A DNA stretch of 64,000 nucleotides from DATNPX01 sp036702975 (GTDB lineage: Bacteria; Cyanobacteriota; Vampirovibrionia; Obscuribacterales; Obscuribacteraceae). Location: positions 434,001 through 498,000 of the forward strand of contig DATNPX010000034.1 in assembly GCA_036702975.1 (NCBI GenBank). The letters run 5' to 3'. The notes below the pieces were generated by a model that ran no database searches, had not been told where the DNA came from, and worked only from the letters and a program-made list of their open reading frames with translations. How positions within the stretch are numbered: the stretch's first letter is position 1; every line of letters starts with the position of its first letter. Position numbers and translations under genes: made by a program. Positions 1-8,531 of the stretch are shown in pieces.

Positions 1-716
1 CTCTCAGCATATTCATTGCCTTCAACACGTACAAAAGTGGAAGAGGTTACAGATCAAAGGGAGTTTGGCCTGTCGTGCCTAGTGTCCTGGACGCTCTAGA
101 TGAGGCTTTCTACGCAAGCTTCAGATATGTTCGTTCATCCGGTAAGCGCATATTGATCGCAATTGACGTCTCCGGTTCCATGAGAGGTACACACGTGCAC
201 GGCGTAGACGACCTGTGTGCACATGAAGCGAGTGCAGTATTAGCATTGGTAGCAGCACATGCTGAAAGCAATTTTCACTGTGTAGCCTTCGATACCGATA
301 CCTATCCGCTAAATATCTCGAGAAGACAACGACTAGATGACGTGATGCAGCGCATTGCAAAAACAGGAGGTGGTGGAACAGACTGCGCCCAACCGTTCAT
401 CTACGCAACACGAAACAAGTTGAATGTTGATCTGTTTGTTTGCTTAACCGACTCAGAAACATGGGCCGGAAAAAAGCATGTGATACCCGCATTGCGCCAA
501 TACCGCGAATCTAGCGGAATTGAAGCCAGAGCGATAAACATCGCAATGACAGCAAATCGTGTCAGCAACTTCGATGCTGATCCGCTGTGTCTTGAAATCT
601 CCGGATTTGATACCACAATCCCTGAAGTAATTTCTCTGTTCAGCAACGAATCAGCTGCAACGTTTGAGAGTCCTGAAAAACGGACTCTGGATGGAATGGA
701 AGACCGCATTGGTTGA
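1..716 (+). CDS. rsr: Ro60 / TROVE-vWA RNA-binding protein, C-terminal part (5' end outside window)
   Basis: The reading frame is open from base 3 to the stop at 716, so this is the last ~237 residues of a longer protein (bacterial Ro60 is usually about 520 residues). A GTG at 75 lies inside the frame and is not the real start. The visible part matches the end of the TROVE module (a TYKSGRGYRSKGVW stretch) followed by VPSVLDALDEAFYASFRYV, which joins it to the von Willebrand A domain. The vWA domain carries the metal-ion motif DVSGSM and the family block CLTDSETWAG. Known role: Ro60 is a ring that binds misfolded non-coding RNA and Y RNAs, and in bacteria works with exoribonucleases in RNA quality control and starvation survival. 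No RtcB or PNPase neighbour is visible downstream. Instead there are about 950 bases with RNA-like folds. Confidence 0.9.
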   Translation, partial: LSIFIAFNTYKSGRGYRSKGVWPVVPSVLDALDEAFYASFRYVRSSGKRILIAIDVSGSMRGTHVHGVDDLCAHEASAVLALVAAHAESNFHCVAFDTDTYPLNISRRQRLDDVMQRIAKTGGGGTDCAQPFIYATRNKLNVDLFVCLTDSETWAGKKHVIPALRQYRESSGIEARAINIAMTANRVSNFDADPLCLEISGFDTTIPEVISLFSNESAATFESPEKRTLDGMEDRIG

Positions 717-727
717 CCATTACCCCG

Positions 728-757
728 GAGTAGGCGCCAGGAAACTGGCGCTTACTC
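728..757 (+). ncRNA. 13-bp GAAA-tetraloop hairpin after Ro60 gene
   Basis: Arms 728-740 and 745-757 pair over 13 positions (one G-U) around a GAAA loop at 741-744. It begins 11 bases after the Ro60 stop. No T-tract follows, so it is a poor intrinsic terminator. It may protect the 3' end of the mRNA or be the first domain of a longer structured RNA. Confidence 0.45.
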
Positions 758-780
758 GGAAAACAATGGAAACACAAACG

Positions 781-846
781 CGCTGGGCCGAAGACAGACG
801 GTTATCTACTTCTAAGATCACTCCGTTGTCGAAAACTCGTCTAGCG
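781..846 (+). ncRNA. Candidate Y RNA-like hairpin
   Basis: Bases 781-788 (CGCTGGGC) pair with 839-846 (GTCTAGCG) over 8 positions including wobbles. After an internal loop (789-793 CGAAG opposite 830-838), 794-797 and 799-801 pair with 823-829, leaving one bulged A. The 5' strand GGGCCGAAG recalls the GGUCCGAAGG Ro-binding strand of animal Y RNAs, and the 3' strand GTCTAG recalls their GACUAG. Bacterial Y RNA genes are often next to the Ro60 gene. No promoter or terminator is clear, and the similarity is by eye only. Confidence 0.3.
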
Positions 847-868
847 CACCCTTTCTCTGCGGGCCGCA

Positions 869-922
869 GTGATTTGGTTATCCGATTGAGACTCGGTAAA
901 CCAATGGTTTACGCCGAATCAC
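869..922 (+). ncRNA. Possible three-way-junction RNA domain
   Basis: Bases 869-877 pair with 914-922 (9 positions, one G-U). Inside are two hairpins: 882-885/893-896 with a 7-base loop, and GTAAACC/GGTTTAC (896-902/906-912). The closing stem with two inner arms resembles a reduced cloverleaf, as bacterial Y RNAs have tRNA-like modules, but no T-loop motif is seen. A further 6-bp hairpin lies at 964-980. Confidence 0.3.
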
Positions 923-1670
923 AAATTCGTCCGCAGTTCGTTCAGGAGCAGGTTCCGCCGTGAGTGCGATTGAGTCGCATTATCTCTCGCCCGAATTTCG
1001 ACCAAGAATTCCTGCGGCGGGACCTGCTGTTGCGGGCGGCAAGAATACCACGGCACCGACCGGCCCAGCAGTTCCTATGAGCCCGGAAGATACCCAACAA
1101 CGGCACCGGCAACGGGTAAGTCCTTTCGGTGAACGCGCCAGCGGCTTATGCCAAGTATTTCAATCCGATGAAAATGAGGATCGATGCACCAATTAATTTA
1201 AGAATCACCGTTTTTGGTGCGATAACGTTATGCATGAGTTCCCCGAAAAGAGTTAGCAAAATTGTTCATGTCTTTTCTACGCATGTGCGTATTTGAACAT
1301 GCAACTGCGTGAAACGAGTAAAGACATCAAGCGTGTGGATTTCTTGCGTTGAGCGCAATTAAGACCTATTGAATACCTATCGATTACTTAAGGAAATTGA
1401 GTTTGGTGTATGCCATAGTAGCAAAATCGGACTTGAGGACAGGCTCCAAGTGGATACGGGGTATCCCATGAAAAGAAGTCTGATACTGACGTAGACAATG
1501 CTTAGCTCTTAAGTTCACAGGCACTGACGGATTAGTTTGAGCATCCTGATGCGAACCAGATCTTCACCACTTGAACAAGATTCATGGTTGACAAAACAAG
1601 TATTAGTCAGTAGTTTGAGTACATTAGCTGGCACCACAGACAGTGACTAGCAGGAAATCCAGGGAAGGCT

Positions 1671-2270
1671 ATGTTTCTTTCATTGCAGATTGTTGGATGG
1701 TTTCTTTTCTCATGTATTTTGATGTCTTTCATTGAACATCAAGTTCACAGCAAGCTCATGCATAAGAGATCCATTCCGATGTTCCAGCGCACCTTTCAAG
1801 CGCACGCCATTGATCATCACATGCACTACTTGTCGATCTTTCACGACGAGCCTGTCGGGAAAAACGAAGATAAAGAGATCCGATTGACAGTCAGGAAGGC
1901 TCCTATCAAGGCACTACCGATTGCAGCAGTAATTGCACTGGTATCGGTTCCTGGTGCAGTTGTATTTGTACTAACGGCTACTTTGCACCATTGGATCTGG
2001 AACAAAATTCACCTCGAAATGCATAAGCCAGAACAGCGCGGATTTAGCCACTGGTCGATTTATAAAGCGTTTGCTCGATATCATTGGTTGCATCATCGGT
2101 ATCCAAACAAGAACTTTAATGTCGTTTTTCCGTTTGCTGATTTCGTTCTTGGAACGCACGCGAAAGCTACGGAAGAGGATAGACAGGCGATGCGCCTGGA
2201 ATTCGAGCCGGCAACTGTTGTGAATAAGGCGGAGTCTAAGACACTCGTTGGTTGTGGACCTAGGCGATAG
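1671..2270 (+). CDS. Fatty acid hydroxylase superfamily membrane protein
   Basis: A 199-residue membrane protein of the sterol desaturase/fatty acid hydroxylase superfamily, which uses a di-iron centre held by clustered histidines to hydroxylate or desaturate lipids. The histidine clusters are visible in order: EHQVH near residue 22, HAIDHHMHYLSIFH around 46-60, HHWIWNKIHLEMH around 105-118, and RYHWLHHRY around 136-144. Hydrophobic segments lie at the N terminus (LSLQIVGWFLFSCILMSFI) and around 75-105. The ATG start has the purine-rich AGGGAAGG a few bases upstream. The lipid substrate cannot be told from sequence. It stands alone on its strand and converges with the Rieske gene. Confidence 0.8.
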   Translation: MFLSLQIVGWFLFSCILMSFIEHQVHSKLMHKRSIPMFQRTFQAHAIDHHMHYLSIFHDEPVGKNEDKEIRLTVRKAPIKALPIAAVIALVSVPGAVVFVLTATLHHWIWNKIHLEMHKPEQRGFSHWSIYKAFARYHWLHHRYPNKNFNVVFPFADFVLGTHAKATEEDRQAMRLEFEPATVVNKAESKTLVGCGPRR

Positions 2271-2293
2271 ACGGTTTAGTAGCGTTTTTGAGC

Positions 2294-2623
2294 TTAACCA
2301 ATATCAACAAACACATCAGTACCTTCTATCTTGACGGGATAGCTGTGAGAATCATTCGCTTTCATCTTGAGAAAGAGAATCTTCGCATCGGATAGGTTTT
2401 TCCCGCTCGTAATATCGAATCGTGCACCATGAAGCGGGCAGGTCACAACACACCCGTCCAACTTGCCTCTAGAGAGTGGCGCATGAGCATGAGTACATTG
2501 ATTAGCAATCGCGTAAATTTTTCCTTCAACATTTGCAAGCAGTATATCCTTGCCATTAATTTTTATGGCCTTCATTTTGCCTGGAGGAATCTCGGTAGCA
2601 TTGGCTGTTTTGGTAAAACCCAT
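2294..2623 (-). CDS. Rieske-type [2Fe-2S] ferredoxin
   Basis: A 110-residue stand-alone Rieske protein like the NirD/BphF ferredoxins. The cluster ligands are Cys43-x-His45 in CTHAHAPLSRG and Cys62-x-x-His65 in TCPLHGARFD. The frame is open for 26 more codons upstream, but the ATG at 2623 is preceded by GGGGGTGGAG and gives a normal N terminus (MGFTKTANATEIPPG), so it is chosen as the start. It probably passes electrons to an oxygenase or reductase. The facing di-iron hydroxylase is a tempting partner, but it is on the other strand and the link is only positional. Confidence 0.88.
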   Translation of the reverse strand: MGFTKTANATEIPPGKMKAIKINGKDILLANVEGKIYAIANQCTHAHAPLSRGKLDGCVVTCPLHGARFDITSGKNLSDAKILFLKMKANDSHSYPVKIEGTDVFVDIG

Positions 2624-2790
2624 CTCCACCCCCGTAATTTTGTCGGACAGCAAGTCCAATATGGATGTATTTAGACTCGCCCAACACTTGCATAAATACA
2701 TCGTTCTTTAGGAGTATTTGCGGTCTTTCAATCGAGGGCATGGGAATTTCCGCAATTGTGCGAAGAAGAAGGAACGATGGAGACCAGCAA

Positions 2791-3312
2791 CTATTGTTTT
2801 TGACCACTATCGACAATAATCCGCAGCGGTTTTCTGTCCCTAATTTTGAGCAAAGCGGTGCGTCCATTAATTTGCATCAGTTCCAAGTCGGCGCGCGGCG
2901 CCACATCCTCCGCATTTCCTGCAGTAATCTTAAAGATACGCATATCAGTGACTACGAAGAGATCAGCGTCTGTTTCATTAAAACCAGCGTCTGTTTCATT
3001 AAAACCATGGAAGTATCCTATCCGGCTAAGCCCGAATAGCAAGATGACATCTATCGCCACTCCAATAATTGTCCCGTGAATCCAGGACAAAGGCATTTGG
3101 AAAAACATCCCATAACCAATTATCCGAGAAAAAAACATCGACGAATAAATTGGAACGACTGGAAGACAAATCAGCACGGCTCCCAACAAGAGTGCCAAGA
3201 CCACTTTTGAAAAGATTGCACCTGTTTCGGACTCTGCCTTGCCGACAAGGACAACTCGTTCGCCACGTGTAAGATGAAGTCTCGGATCGTGCATATTCTC
3301 GATATTGATCAT
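2791..3312 (-). CDS. Membrane protein with PH-like C-terminal domain
   Basis: A small protein with a short cytosolic N terminus (LTRGERVVLVGKAES), two strong membrane segments (FSKVVLALLLGAVLICLPVV and a second around MFFQMPLSWIHGTIIGVAIDVILLFG), and a C-terminal stretch LFVVTDMRIFKITAGNAEDV typical of bacterial pleckstrin-homology (bPH2/YdbT-like) domains. Function unknown. An exact 21-bp tandem duplication (2964-2984 and 2985-3005) repeats GFNETDA in the loop after the second membrane segment. The start is uncertain: ATG at 3312 has a GAG five bases upstream, while the frame also offers ATG at 3354 without a visible binding site. Confidence 0.6.
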   Translation of the reverse strand: MINIENMHDPRLHLTRGERVVLVGKAESETGAIFSKVVLALLLGAVLICLPVVPIYSSMFFSRIIGYGMFFQMPLSWIHGTIIGVAIDVILLFGLSRIGYFHGFNETDAGFNETDADLFVVTDMRIFKITAGNAEDVAPRADLELMQINGRTALLKIRDRKPLRIIVDSGQKQ

Positions 3313-3420
3313 ACTTTCTCGGCAAGTCTGCGAAAAACCATGTTCCAGTATCATTCAAGTATATAGTTATCTATGTCGTAAAAGCGGCAGTATCCATGCG
3401 ATAGAAAAAGAGGAGTTCTT

Positions 3421-4269
3421 TTGTTTTCTCTTATCTCAGCGCGCGAACTGAAAGAACGACTCAGCTCGACAGTCGATAAACCTATCGTCGTCGATGCGCG
3501 ACGCCGGTACGAATTCAACAGCGGGCACATTCCTGGCGCAGCTATTTTGCGGTGGGAGAAGTACTGCGAGCCAGCGCCCAGCGCCTCCTCCACTGTGCTG
3601 CATCAACCTGGTTGGTGGGGAAAATTAGCCGAGTCGTCACCAAAGGTAGTGGCAAAAAAACTCGAACAGTCAGGACTTGGCAGCCAGCAGCATATTGTGG
3701 TCTATGCTGACGGCGCTAAATCGAAAGGCCGAGATGGACGCATTGCCTGGATGTTGCTCTATTTTGGAGCGCGCGAGGTTAGCCTTCTGAACGGCGGATG
3801 GTCCGCATGGCTTGATAGTGGTGGTGACATAGAACTCGAGATAACTCCACCACAAGCGGGACATTTTGTCGTCGATATCGACGAACAGCGCAGAGTGCTC
3901 CTTGAAGAGATTGTCCAACGTCCTCAATTCTTTGCAGTCGACACCAGGACGCAGAAAGAATATCGCGGCGAAATTTATGACTATCAACCCAGACTTGGTC
4001 GAATTCCTAATAGTATCAACGTGCCGTTTTCGCGACTCTATGACGAATCGGACAAGTTCTTGAATAAAGACAGCTTTGAATTGCTGATTCTCGAAGAAAC
4101 AAGCGGCAACAAGCATGAATCGAATTTCGATTTTTCCTATTGCGAAGTCGGGGTGAGAGCCGCAACGTTCTCGCTTTTGCATGAGTTATACCTTGGTCGC
4201 AAGTTACCGGTGTACGATGGTTCCTTCATGGAGTGGTCGTTCGACGAGCGACTTACCGTCATACGCTGA
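3421..4269 (+). CDS. Two-domain rhodanese-like sulfurtransferase
   Basis: A 282-residue protein with two rhodanese folds, the usual length for thiosulfate or 3-mercaptopyruvate sulfurtransferases. The N-terminal domain (VVDARRRYEFNSGHIPGA) is the structural, inactive copy, with no cysteine in its loop. The C-terminal domain starts at AVDTRTQKEYRGE and has the active-site loop SYCEVGVRA with Cys241 and Arg246. The start is TTG at 3421, fixed by AGGAG at 3411-3415 five bases upstream. It moves sulfane sulfur between small thiols, cyanide or proteins. The loop CEVGVR is closer to thiosulfate sulfurtransferases (CRxGxR) than to CGSGVT-type mercaptopyruvate enzymes, so thiosulfate is the better guess. 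Confidence 0.85.
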   Translation: MFSLISARELKERLSSTVDKPIVVDARRRYEFNSGHIPGAAILRWEKYCEPAPSASSTVLHQPGWWGKLAESSPKVVAKKLEQSGLGSQQHIVVYADGAKSKGRDGRIAWMLLYFGAREVSLLNGGWSAWLDSGGDIELEITPPQAGHFVVDIDEQRRVLLEEIVQRPQFFAVDTRTQKEYRGEIYDYQPRLGRIPNSINVPFSRLYDESDKFLNKDSFELLILEETSGNKHESNFDFSYCEVGVRAATFSLLHELYLGRKLPVYDGSFMEWSFDERLTVIR

Positions 4270-4319
4270 TAGTGCGGCGATTAGATTGACGACTCGGACT
4301 GAGAAGTTATGGAAATAAG

Positions 4320-4838
4320 TCAAAAAGGTTGGACACGTTCAAGAATGCGATGAACTCTCTCTTCAATTGAAGCATTGGGAATACGTTCAACCGTAATTCC
4401 GCGCGAGGAGTAAGAGTCAAAGAGCAATTCAGCAACCTTCCTAGTCGAGTCAGCGTTCTGATACCTAACCCCATCCTGCACGAAAACATCAAGCGCTTCA
4501 AATAGGAATGCATGGCGATAACGAGAACCGTCCACGGTATCAAAGATCGGCGGCACGTCCAGGCCATCATTCAAATAGTAAGCAGAACCGTCAAAAATGC
4601 CACCATCCAGAAAACAGATTTCTTCTGCACTCCGAATTTTTGCCTCTGCCTCTAGCTGTCGTCGAAAAACCTCTCGTTGAAAGTCGTCGCGAACGGGACG
4701 AGGATCGGCAAGCTTCGTTTCTTCCAAAATCAGACGGGCACTCTCAGCTACTGTCGTATAGCCAAGCGCGGCAAGTTTCTCGACTACGGTTGTTTTACCG
4801 CTCGAGGGTCCACCAATAATCACATATTTTCCATTCAC
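4320..4838 (-). CDS. P-loop NTPase (AAA_28 / NadR-kinase-like)
   Basis: A 172-residue single-domain P-loop protein. Walker A is GGPSSGKTT (residues 9-17), and a probable Walker B is the hydrophobic run ending in FLDGG near residue 97-101. The ESARLILEET segment after Walker A and the overall length fit the AAA_28 family, small kinase-like ATPases related to the NadR ribosylnicotinamide kinase domain. The substrate is unknown. It starts 13 bp after the rhomboid protease gene on the same strand and is probably co-transcribed with it. Confidence 0.7.
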   Translation of the reverse strand: MNGKYVIIGGPSSGKTTVVEKLAALGYTTVAESARLILEETKLADPRPVRDDFQREVFRRQLEAEAKIRSAEEICFLDGGIFDGSAYYLNDGLDVPPIFDTVDGSRYRHAFLFEALDVFVQDGVRYQNADSTRKVAELLFDSYSSRGITVERIPNASIEERVHRILERVQPF

Positions 4839-4851
4839 AATGGATGAACTC

Positions 4852-6171
4852 CTAGCTCTCCCAACGTCCAGAAATTTCTATTGGTTTCGGCGGCTCAATT
4901 TCCGGCGACGTGTTCCAATCCAATCGCTTCCTTAGTCGCACAACATTTTCCCAAGTAACAATGACACCATATACGAAACTAGCGATAAAAACGGACGGAT
5001 ATACATGTGAACTGTAACGACCAAACAGTAGTTGGGATACACCTGATACTAAAGTGACGATCAGCAGCGAAGTCGGCAGAATACGTTTAAGAATCTGTTT
5101 GTAGATGGCATCGGAGAGACGAACGAGGCGAACATTAATCGGCACGGCAAATGCATTTGCCCCCACCGTCGGTCTAGTCCCCTCAATCAACTTCAGAAGA
5201 GGCTTGACGTGGAAACCCAGATAGTCTTGCTTGCGGATAAGAAAATCCTGAGTGGGATCAGATTCAGGAGTCAAATACAAAACGCATTCTGTCGCCTGTT
5301 GATTAACATCATCAACACTCACGCTGACGACACCAACACTGTCGGGCTTTGAAGTGAGAAGCGAAATTGGCCCCTTGGCCGGCGGTATCAGTCCTATCAA
5401 AAAACCAAACAGCAGCCCGGTTTCATGAGCCAAACCGGCAATGCCTTCGTTTCCTGCATCGACAAACAGGAATTGCACAACCGGCAACATAGCAAGTTGC
5501 AAAAGACTAAACTGAAGCCAATTTGGTGAACGCGCGAGACGAAAACGCGTGCACGCCGCAAGCGCTCCTCCCATCATGGCAAAGACACCACCAGAGGCAC
5601 CAGAGGCACCAGCCAGCGGGGTGTTCGGCTGTGAAGTGATGGCGGCGAGTGGTCCCATCCATTTGGTAAAATCGGCAGCCGGCACTGCGTTTGTTGCGAC
5701 GTAAGCGATTCCAGCCAATGGTCCGGCAAGAAAGAAAAAGACGCGCCACATCGTCGGCGAAAATGCACGAGTCAACAACCAGGCAGCGATAAGCAGCCCG
5801 GTCATGTTGCCGAAAAGATGCTCCCAACTGCCATGAAACCACTCGCTCGTCCATGGCGTCCAAGGACGTTCGAGCCACGGTGCGTAGAGGGCTCCCCAGT
5901 CGATGGAGTTGATAATCCACTGCCGAATAACAGGCGAATTATTGATTGTATCTAATGAATCGAATGCGAAAACGAGAGTGATGCCCACAATCACCCAATA
6001 AACAAGAACATCGATTGGCGCGTCAGGTGTCAACTTGACGCGAACCAAACGAGAACCTTCTGGAACCGCATTCGCCTCTAGAACCGCAATCGTGCGATTT
6101 CGATGCTTTGAGCGGCTAGCGAAGAGCTTAATCACGATTCCCTTTGCTCCCCATTCAGCTAGCCTTTCCAA
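4852..6171 (-). CDS. Rhomboid-family intramembrane serine protease with extra C-terminal domain
   Basis: A 439-residue polytopic protein. Rhomboid marks are HGSWEHLFGNM (His113, His118; the loop and helix 2 motif), the GASGASGG motif carrying the catalytic serine (Ser190 or Ser193) at the start of helix 4, and AHETGLLFGFLIG with the catalytic His249. The rhomboid core ends near residue 262. A ~90-residue soluble segment follows (LLTSKPDSVGVVSVSVDD...), then two more hydrophobic helices around 360-410. Known role: rhomboids cut single-span membrane proteins within the bilayer. The substrate cannot be inferred. The long tail after the core is unusual for bacterial rhomboids. Confidence 0.85.
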   Translation of the reverse strand: MERLAEWGAKGIVIKLFASRSKHRNRTIAVLEANAVPEGSRLVRVKLTPDAPIDVLVYWVIVGITLVFAFDSLDTINNSPVIRQWIINSIDWGALYAPWLERPWTPWTSEWFHGSWEHLFGNMTGLLIAAWLLTRAFSPTMWRVFFFLAGPLAGIAYVATNAVPAADFTKWMGPLAAITSQPNTPLAGASGASGGVFAMMGGALAACTRFRLARSPNWLQFSLLQLAMLPVVQFLFVDAGNEGIAGLAHETGLLFGFLIGLIPPAKGPISLLTSKPDSVGVVSVSVDDVNQQATECVLYLTPESDPTQDFLIRKQDYLGFHVKPLLKLIEGTRPTVGANAFAVPINVRLVRLSDAIYKQILKRILPTSLLIVTLVSGVSQLLFGRYSSHVYPSVFIASFVYGVIVTWENVVRLRKRLDWNTSPEIEPPKPIEISGRWES

Positions 6172-6285
6172 CCATAAAGTTACAGTCTAAATTTAAAAAA
6201 GTTCAGTCAGACAAGGTAAGCAACTGCAAATTGCTATTATTGCTTGGCATCCGGCAGTCAGCTGGGCGCCGAACCAAGGTGCATT

Positions 6286-6969
6286 ATGGCAGCTACAACT
6301 CCGCAAAAGTCTCCAGTCTCAACTACCAGTGACGTCCCAAACGCAAACACCACGAAGGCAGGCGGCAAAGGTCGTTTTAAAGAGACCATCACCACCATAT
6401 CGACAGCGCTCCCAATAATTGGAGCTGTAGGAACAGCTGGTGTTTGGCTGGCCGCCAACTTCTATACGGGAGAGGTGGAGGTTACGCCCGACCGCCCATT
6501 TAACTCACTCGAAGTGCGAGTTTCAGATAAGAAAGGCCAGGAGACGGTTTTTCATACTCCAAGTTTCCAGTTAATGCCGGGTCAGTACCATCTGGAAGTA
6601 ACGGTCGACTCACAACACAAGCAACACTTCGATGTGAAAACGTCATTTCATAAACATCAAAAAATTGCTGTGCATGTTCCGGTGAGCAACCAGACGAGCT
6701 TAAACAATGCCAGTGGGGCAGCTGCCGTCACTGCTGTTCCTGGGGCGTTAGGTTTATTCACAACGCCGAAAGCACCACAAACAGCGGCGCCACAGCCTGT
6801 ACCTGCACCAAGCGTAGCATCAAGTGCGCCGGGCACAATCGGAACACTTGTCACTGCCGGCGATGGCAATCCACAAGCAGCGCTTCAAGAATCAGATTTC
6901 AACGCGTCAAGTACTGCAGGTAAAAAACACTGGTGGCAGGTTTGGAAGAAAGGTTCATCACAACGCTAA
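6286..6969 (+). CDS. Single-span membrane protein with PEGA-like domain
   Basis: A 227-residue protein of unknown function. A polar Thr/Lys-rich N terminus leads to one membrane segment (ALPIIGAVGTAGVWLAANF), then a beta-rich stretch VEVTPDRPFNSLEVRV...MPGQYHLEVTV like PEGA domains, and a long Pro/Ala-rich tail ending in basic KKHWWQVWKKG. ATG at 6286 is preferred over an in-frame TTG at 6244 because AAGGTG sits just upstream of the ATG. It is 21 bp ahead of hemL on the same strand. The domain assignment is tentative. Confidence 0.6.
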   Translation: MAATTPQKSPVSTTSDVPNANTTKAGGKGRFKETITTISTALPIIGAVGTAGVWLAANFYTGEVEVTPDRPFNSLEVRVSDKKGQETVFHTPSFQLMPGQYHLEVTVDSQHKQHFDVKTSFHKHQKIAVHVPVSNQTSLNNASGAAAVTAVPGALGLFTTPKAPQTAAPQPVPAPSVASSAPGTIGTLVTAGDGNPQAALQESDFNASSTAGKKHWWQVWKKGSSQR

Positions 6970-6990
6970 TTCGAACCAGGAAACTGAGCA

Positions 6991-8316
6991 GTGCAAAGCA
7001 AAAATACAAATACGGGAACGTTGAAAGAGCTCCGAAAACACGCTCCAGCTGTCAAGTCTCGTGAACTGGCAGAAGAAATTGAAAAACTGATTCCCGGTGG
7101 AGTTAACAGTCCATTTCGTTCTTTCGAAGAAGTGGGCGGTCACACAATCTTTTTTGACCGTGCCGATGGTGCTTATCTTTTTGATATCGACGGCAATAAA
7201 TATATTGATTTTCTTGGCGCATGGGGTCCTGCGATCCTTGGTCACAGCCCGAAAGCAGTCGTCGAGGCTTGTAAAAAAGTCATTGAATTGGGGCCGGTAT
7301 TTGGCTCGCCTCATACTCTTGAATTAGAGTTCGCGAGAAAGATAACCCGAGCAGTTCCCAGTATCGAGATGGTGCGCTTAGTGAATTCCGGCACCGAAGC
7401 GGTGATGAGCGCCGTCCGACTGGCGCGAGGATTCACTGGCAAAGAAATTATCGTAATGGCAGAAGGCGGCTACCATGGGCACAGCGACAGTGTACTGGCA
7501 TCTAATGGTCACCGCACCAGTGGAGGCATTCCAAACGCCACCGCCAGTAACACCGTATTGGTAGCATTCAACGATCTAGAATCATTGCGTGATTGTTTAT
7601 CGAAACATTCAAATTCAGTAGCCGCTGTATTGCTAGAGCCAGTCCCAGGCTCGATGGGAGTAATTCCTCCGGCACCAGGTTATCTGGATGGCGTAAGAAA
7701 GCTATGCGATGAGTTCAATTGTCTGTTCATTCTGGACGAAGTTCTTACCGGCTTCAGGCTTGCACTTGGTGGAGCACAGGAACTGTATGGCGTAAAGGCG
7801 GATCTCACATGTTATGGAAAAGGACTAGGCGGAGGCATGCCGATTGGAGCCTTTGGCGGCTCTGAAAAAATCATGCGACACCTGCAACCGATTGGTGATG
7901 TATATCAAGCCGGCACCTTTTCCGGCAACCCTGTCACCATGGCTGGTGGCTGCGCTATGTTAGAGCTGCTGTCAGCTCCTGCCGTATACGAAACACTGGA
8001 GTCGAGGGCAGCGCAGCTTTTTTCTGCGATCCAAGTCGAAATAGACAGGCATGAATATCCAGTACAGTTACCACGCGTGGGTTCGATGATCGCAATTGTC
8101 TTCAGCTCGAAGCCTGTGCGCAATTTCCAAGATTCAAAAGCAATCGATAGCAAACGGTTTGCTAAGTTCTTTCACTTCTTATTGGAACGTGGAGTATATT
8201 TGCCGCCTTCCTCTGTTGATGCGGCCTGCGTTTCCGCCGCACACAGTGTCGATGACATCGATGAGGCAGTCGATATTATCAATCGCGGACTTAGTTTCGT
8301 ATTCGACAGGACTTGA
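6991..8316 (+). CDS. hemL: Glutamate-1-semialdehyde 2,1-aminomutase
   Basis: A 441-residue PLP enzyme that converts glutamate-1-semialdehyde to 5-aminolevulinate, the last step of the C5 route to tetrapyrroles (haem, B12). Family marks are IPGGVNSPFRSF near the N terminus, NSGTEAVMSAVRLAR for cofactor phosphate binding, FILDEVLTGFR with Asp249, and CYGKGLGGGMPIGAFGG with the cofactor lysine Lys277. The start is GTG at 6991 with AGGA upstream. No other tetrapyrrole gene is nearby. The product would feed the B12 needed by MetH and methylmalonyl-CoA mutase encoded in this window. Other class III aminotransferases are less likely given the full motif set. Confidence 0.9.
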   Translation: MQSKNTNTGTLKELRKHAPAVKSRELAEEIEKLIPGGVNSPFRSFEEVGGHTIFFDRADGAYLFDIDGNKYIDFLGAWGPAILGHSPKAVVEACKKVIELGPVFGSPHTLELEFARKITRAVPSIEMVRLVNSGTEAVMSAVRLARGFTGKEIIVMAEGGYHGHSDSVLASNGHRTSGGIPNATASNTVLVAFNDLESLRDCLSKHSNSVAAVLLEPVPGSMGVIPPAPGYLDGVRKLCDEFNCLFILDEVLTGFRLALGGAQELYGVKADLTCYGKGLGGGMPIGAFGGSEKIMRHLQPIGDVYQAGTFSGNPVTMAGGCAMLELLSAPAVYETLESRAAQLFSAIQVEIDRHEYPVQLPRVGSMIAIVFSSKPVRNFQDSKAIDSKRFAKFFHFLLERGVYLPPSSVDAACVSAAHSVDDIDEAVDIINRGLSFVFDRT

Positions 8317-8460
8317 TTATGTGTGATTGATTAAGTTCCGTTTGAGAAATTATTACGAAGCAAGCACGATAGTTGGAGGTTGCAAACAACTTCCGTAGAT
8401 CTGCACCCCTAGTTTTAGTATGCATTTACAGCGCTTGACAAGATGCAAAAAGCGTCACTT

Positions 8461-8489
8461 TTGCTTCAAATCGCGTGCAGTAATATAAC
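8461..8489 (+). promoter_or_regulatory. Candidate sigma70-type promoter
   Basis: TTGCTT (8461-8466) and TATAAC (8484-8489) are separated by 17 bp, about 40 bases before the small secreted coiled-coil gene. The match is by eye only. Confidence 0.4.
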
Positions 8490-8531
8490 CAGCGTGACTG
8501 TTTACAAAGCAGGTTGCAAAGGAAGTTGACC

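Larger units (their letters stand above)
717..1670. other. 954-bp region without a convincing gene
   Basis: Short open frames here have no ribosome binding site or recognisable protein. The first 270 bases hold the folds listed separately. From about 985 to 1670 I see no further structure, apart from AT-richer sequence before the hydroxylase gene. Confidence 0.6.

Noticed and set aside
960..1196. 78-codon frame after the Ro60 gene
   Set aside because: It starts inside predicted RNA folds, has no ribosome site and an odd composition.
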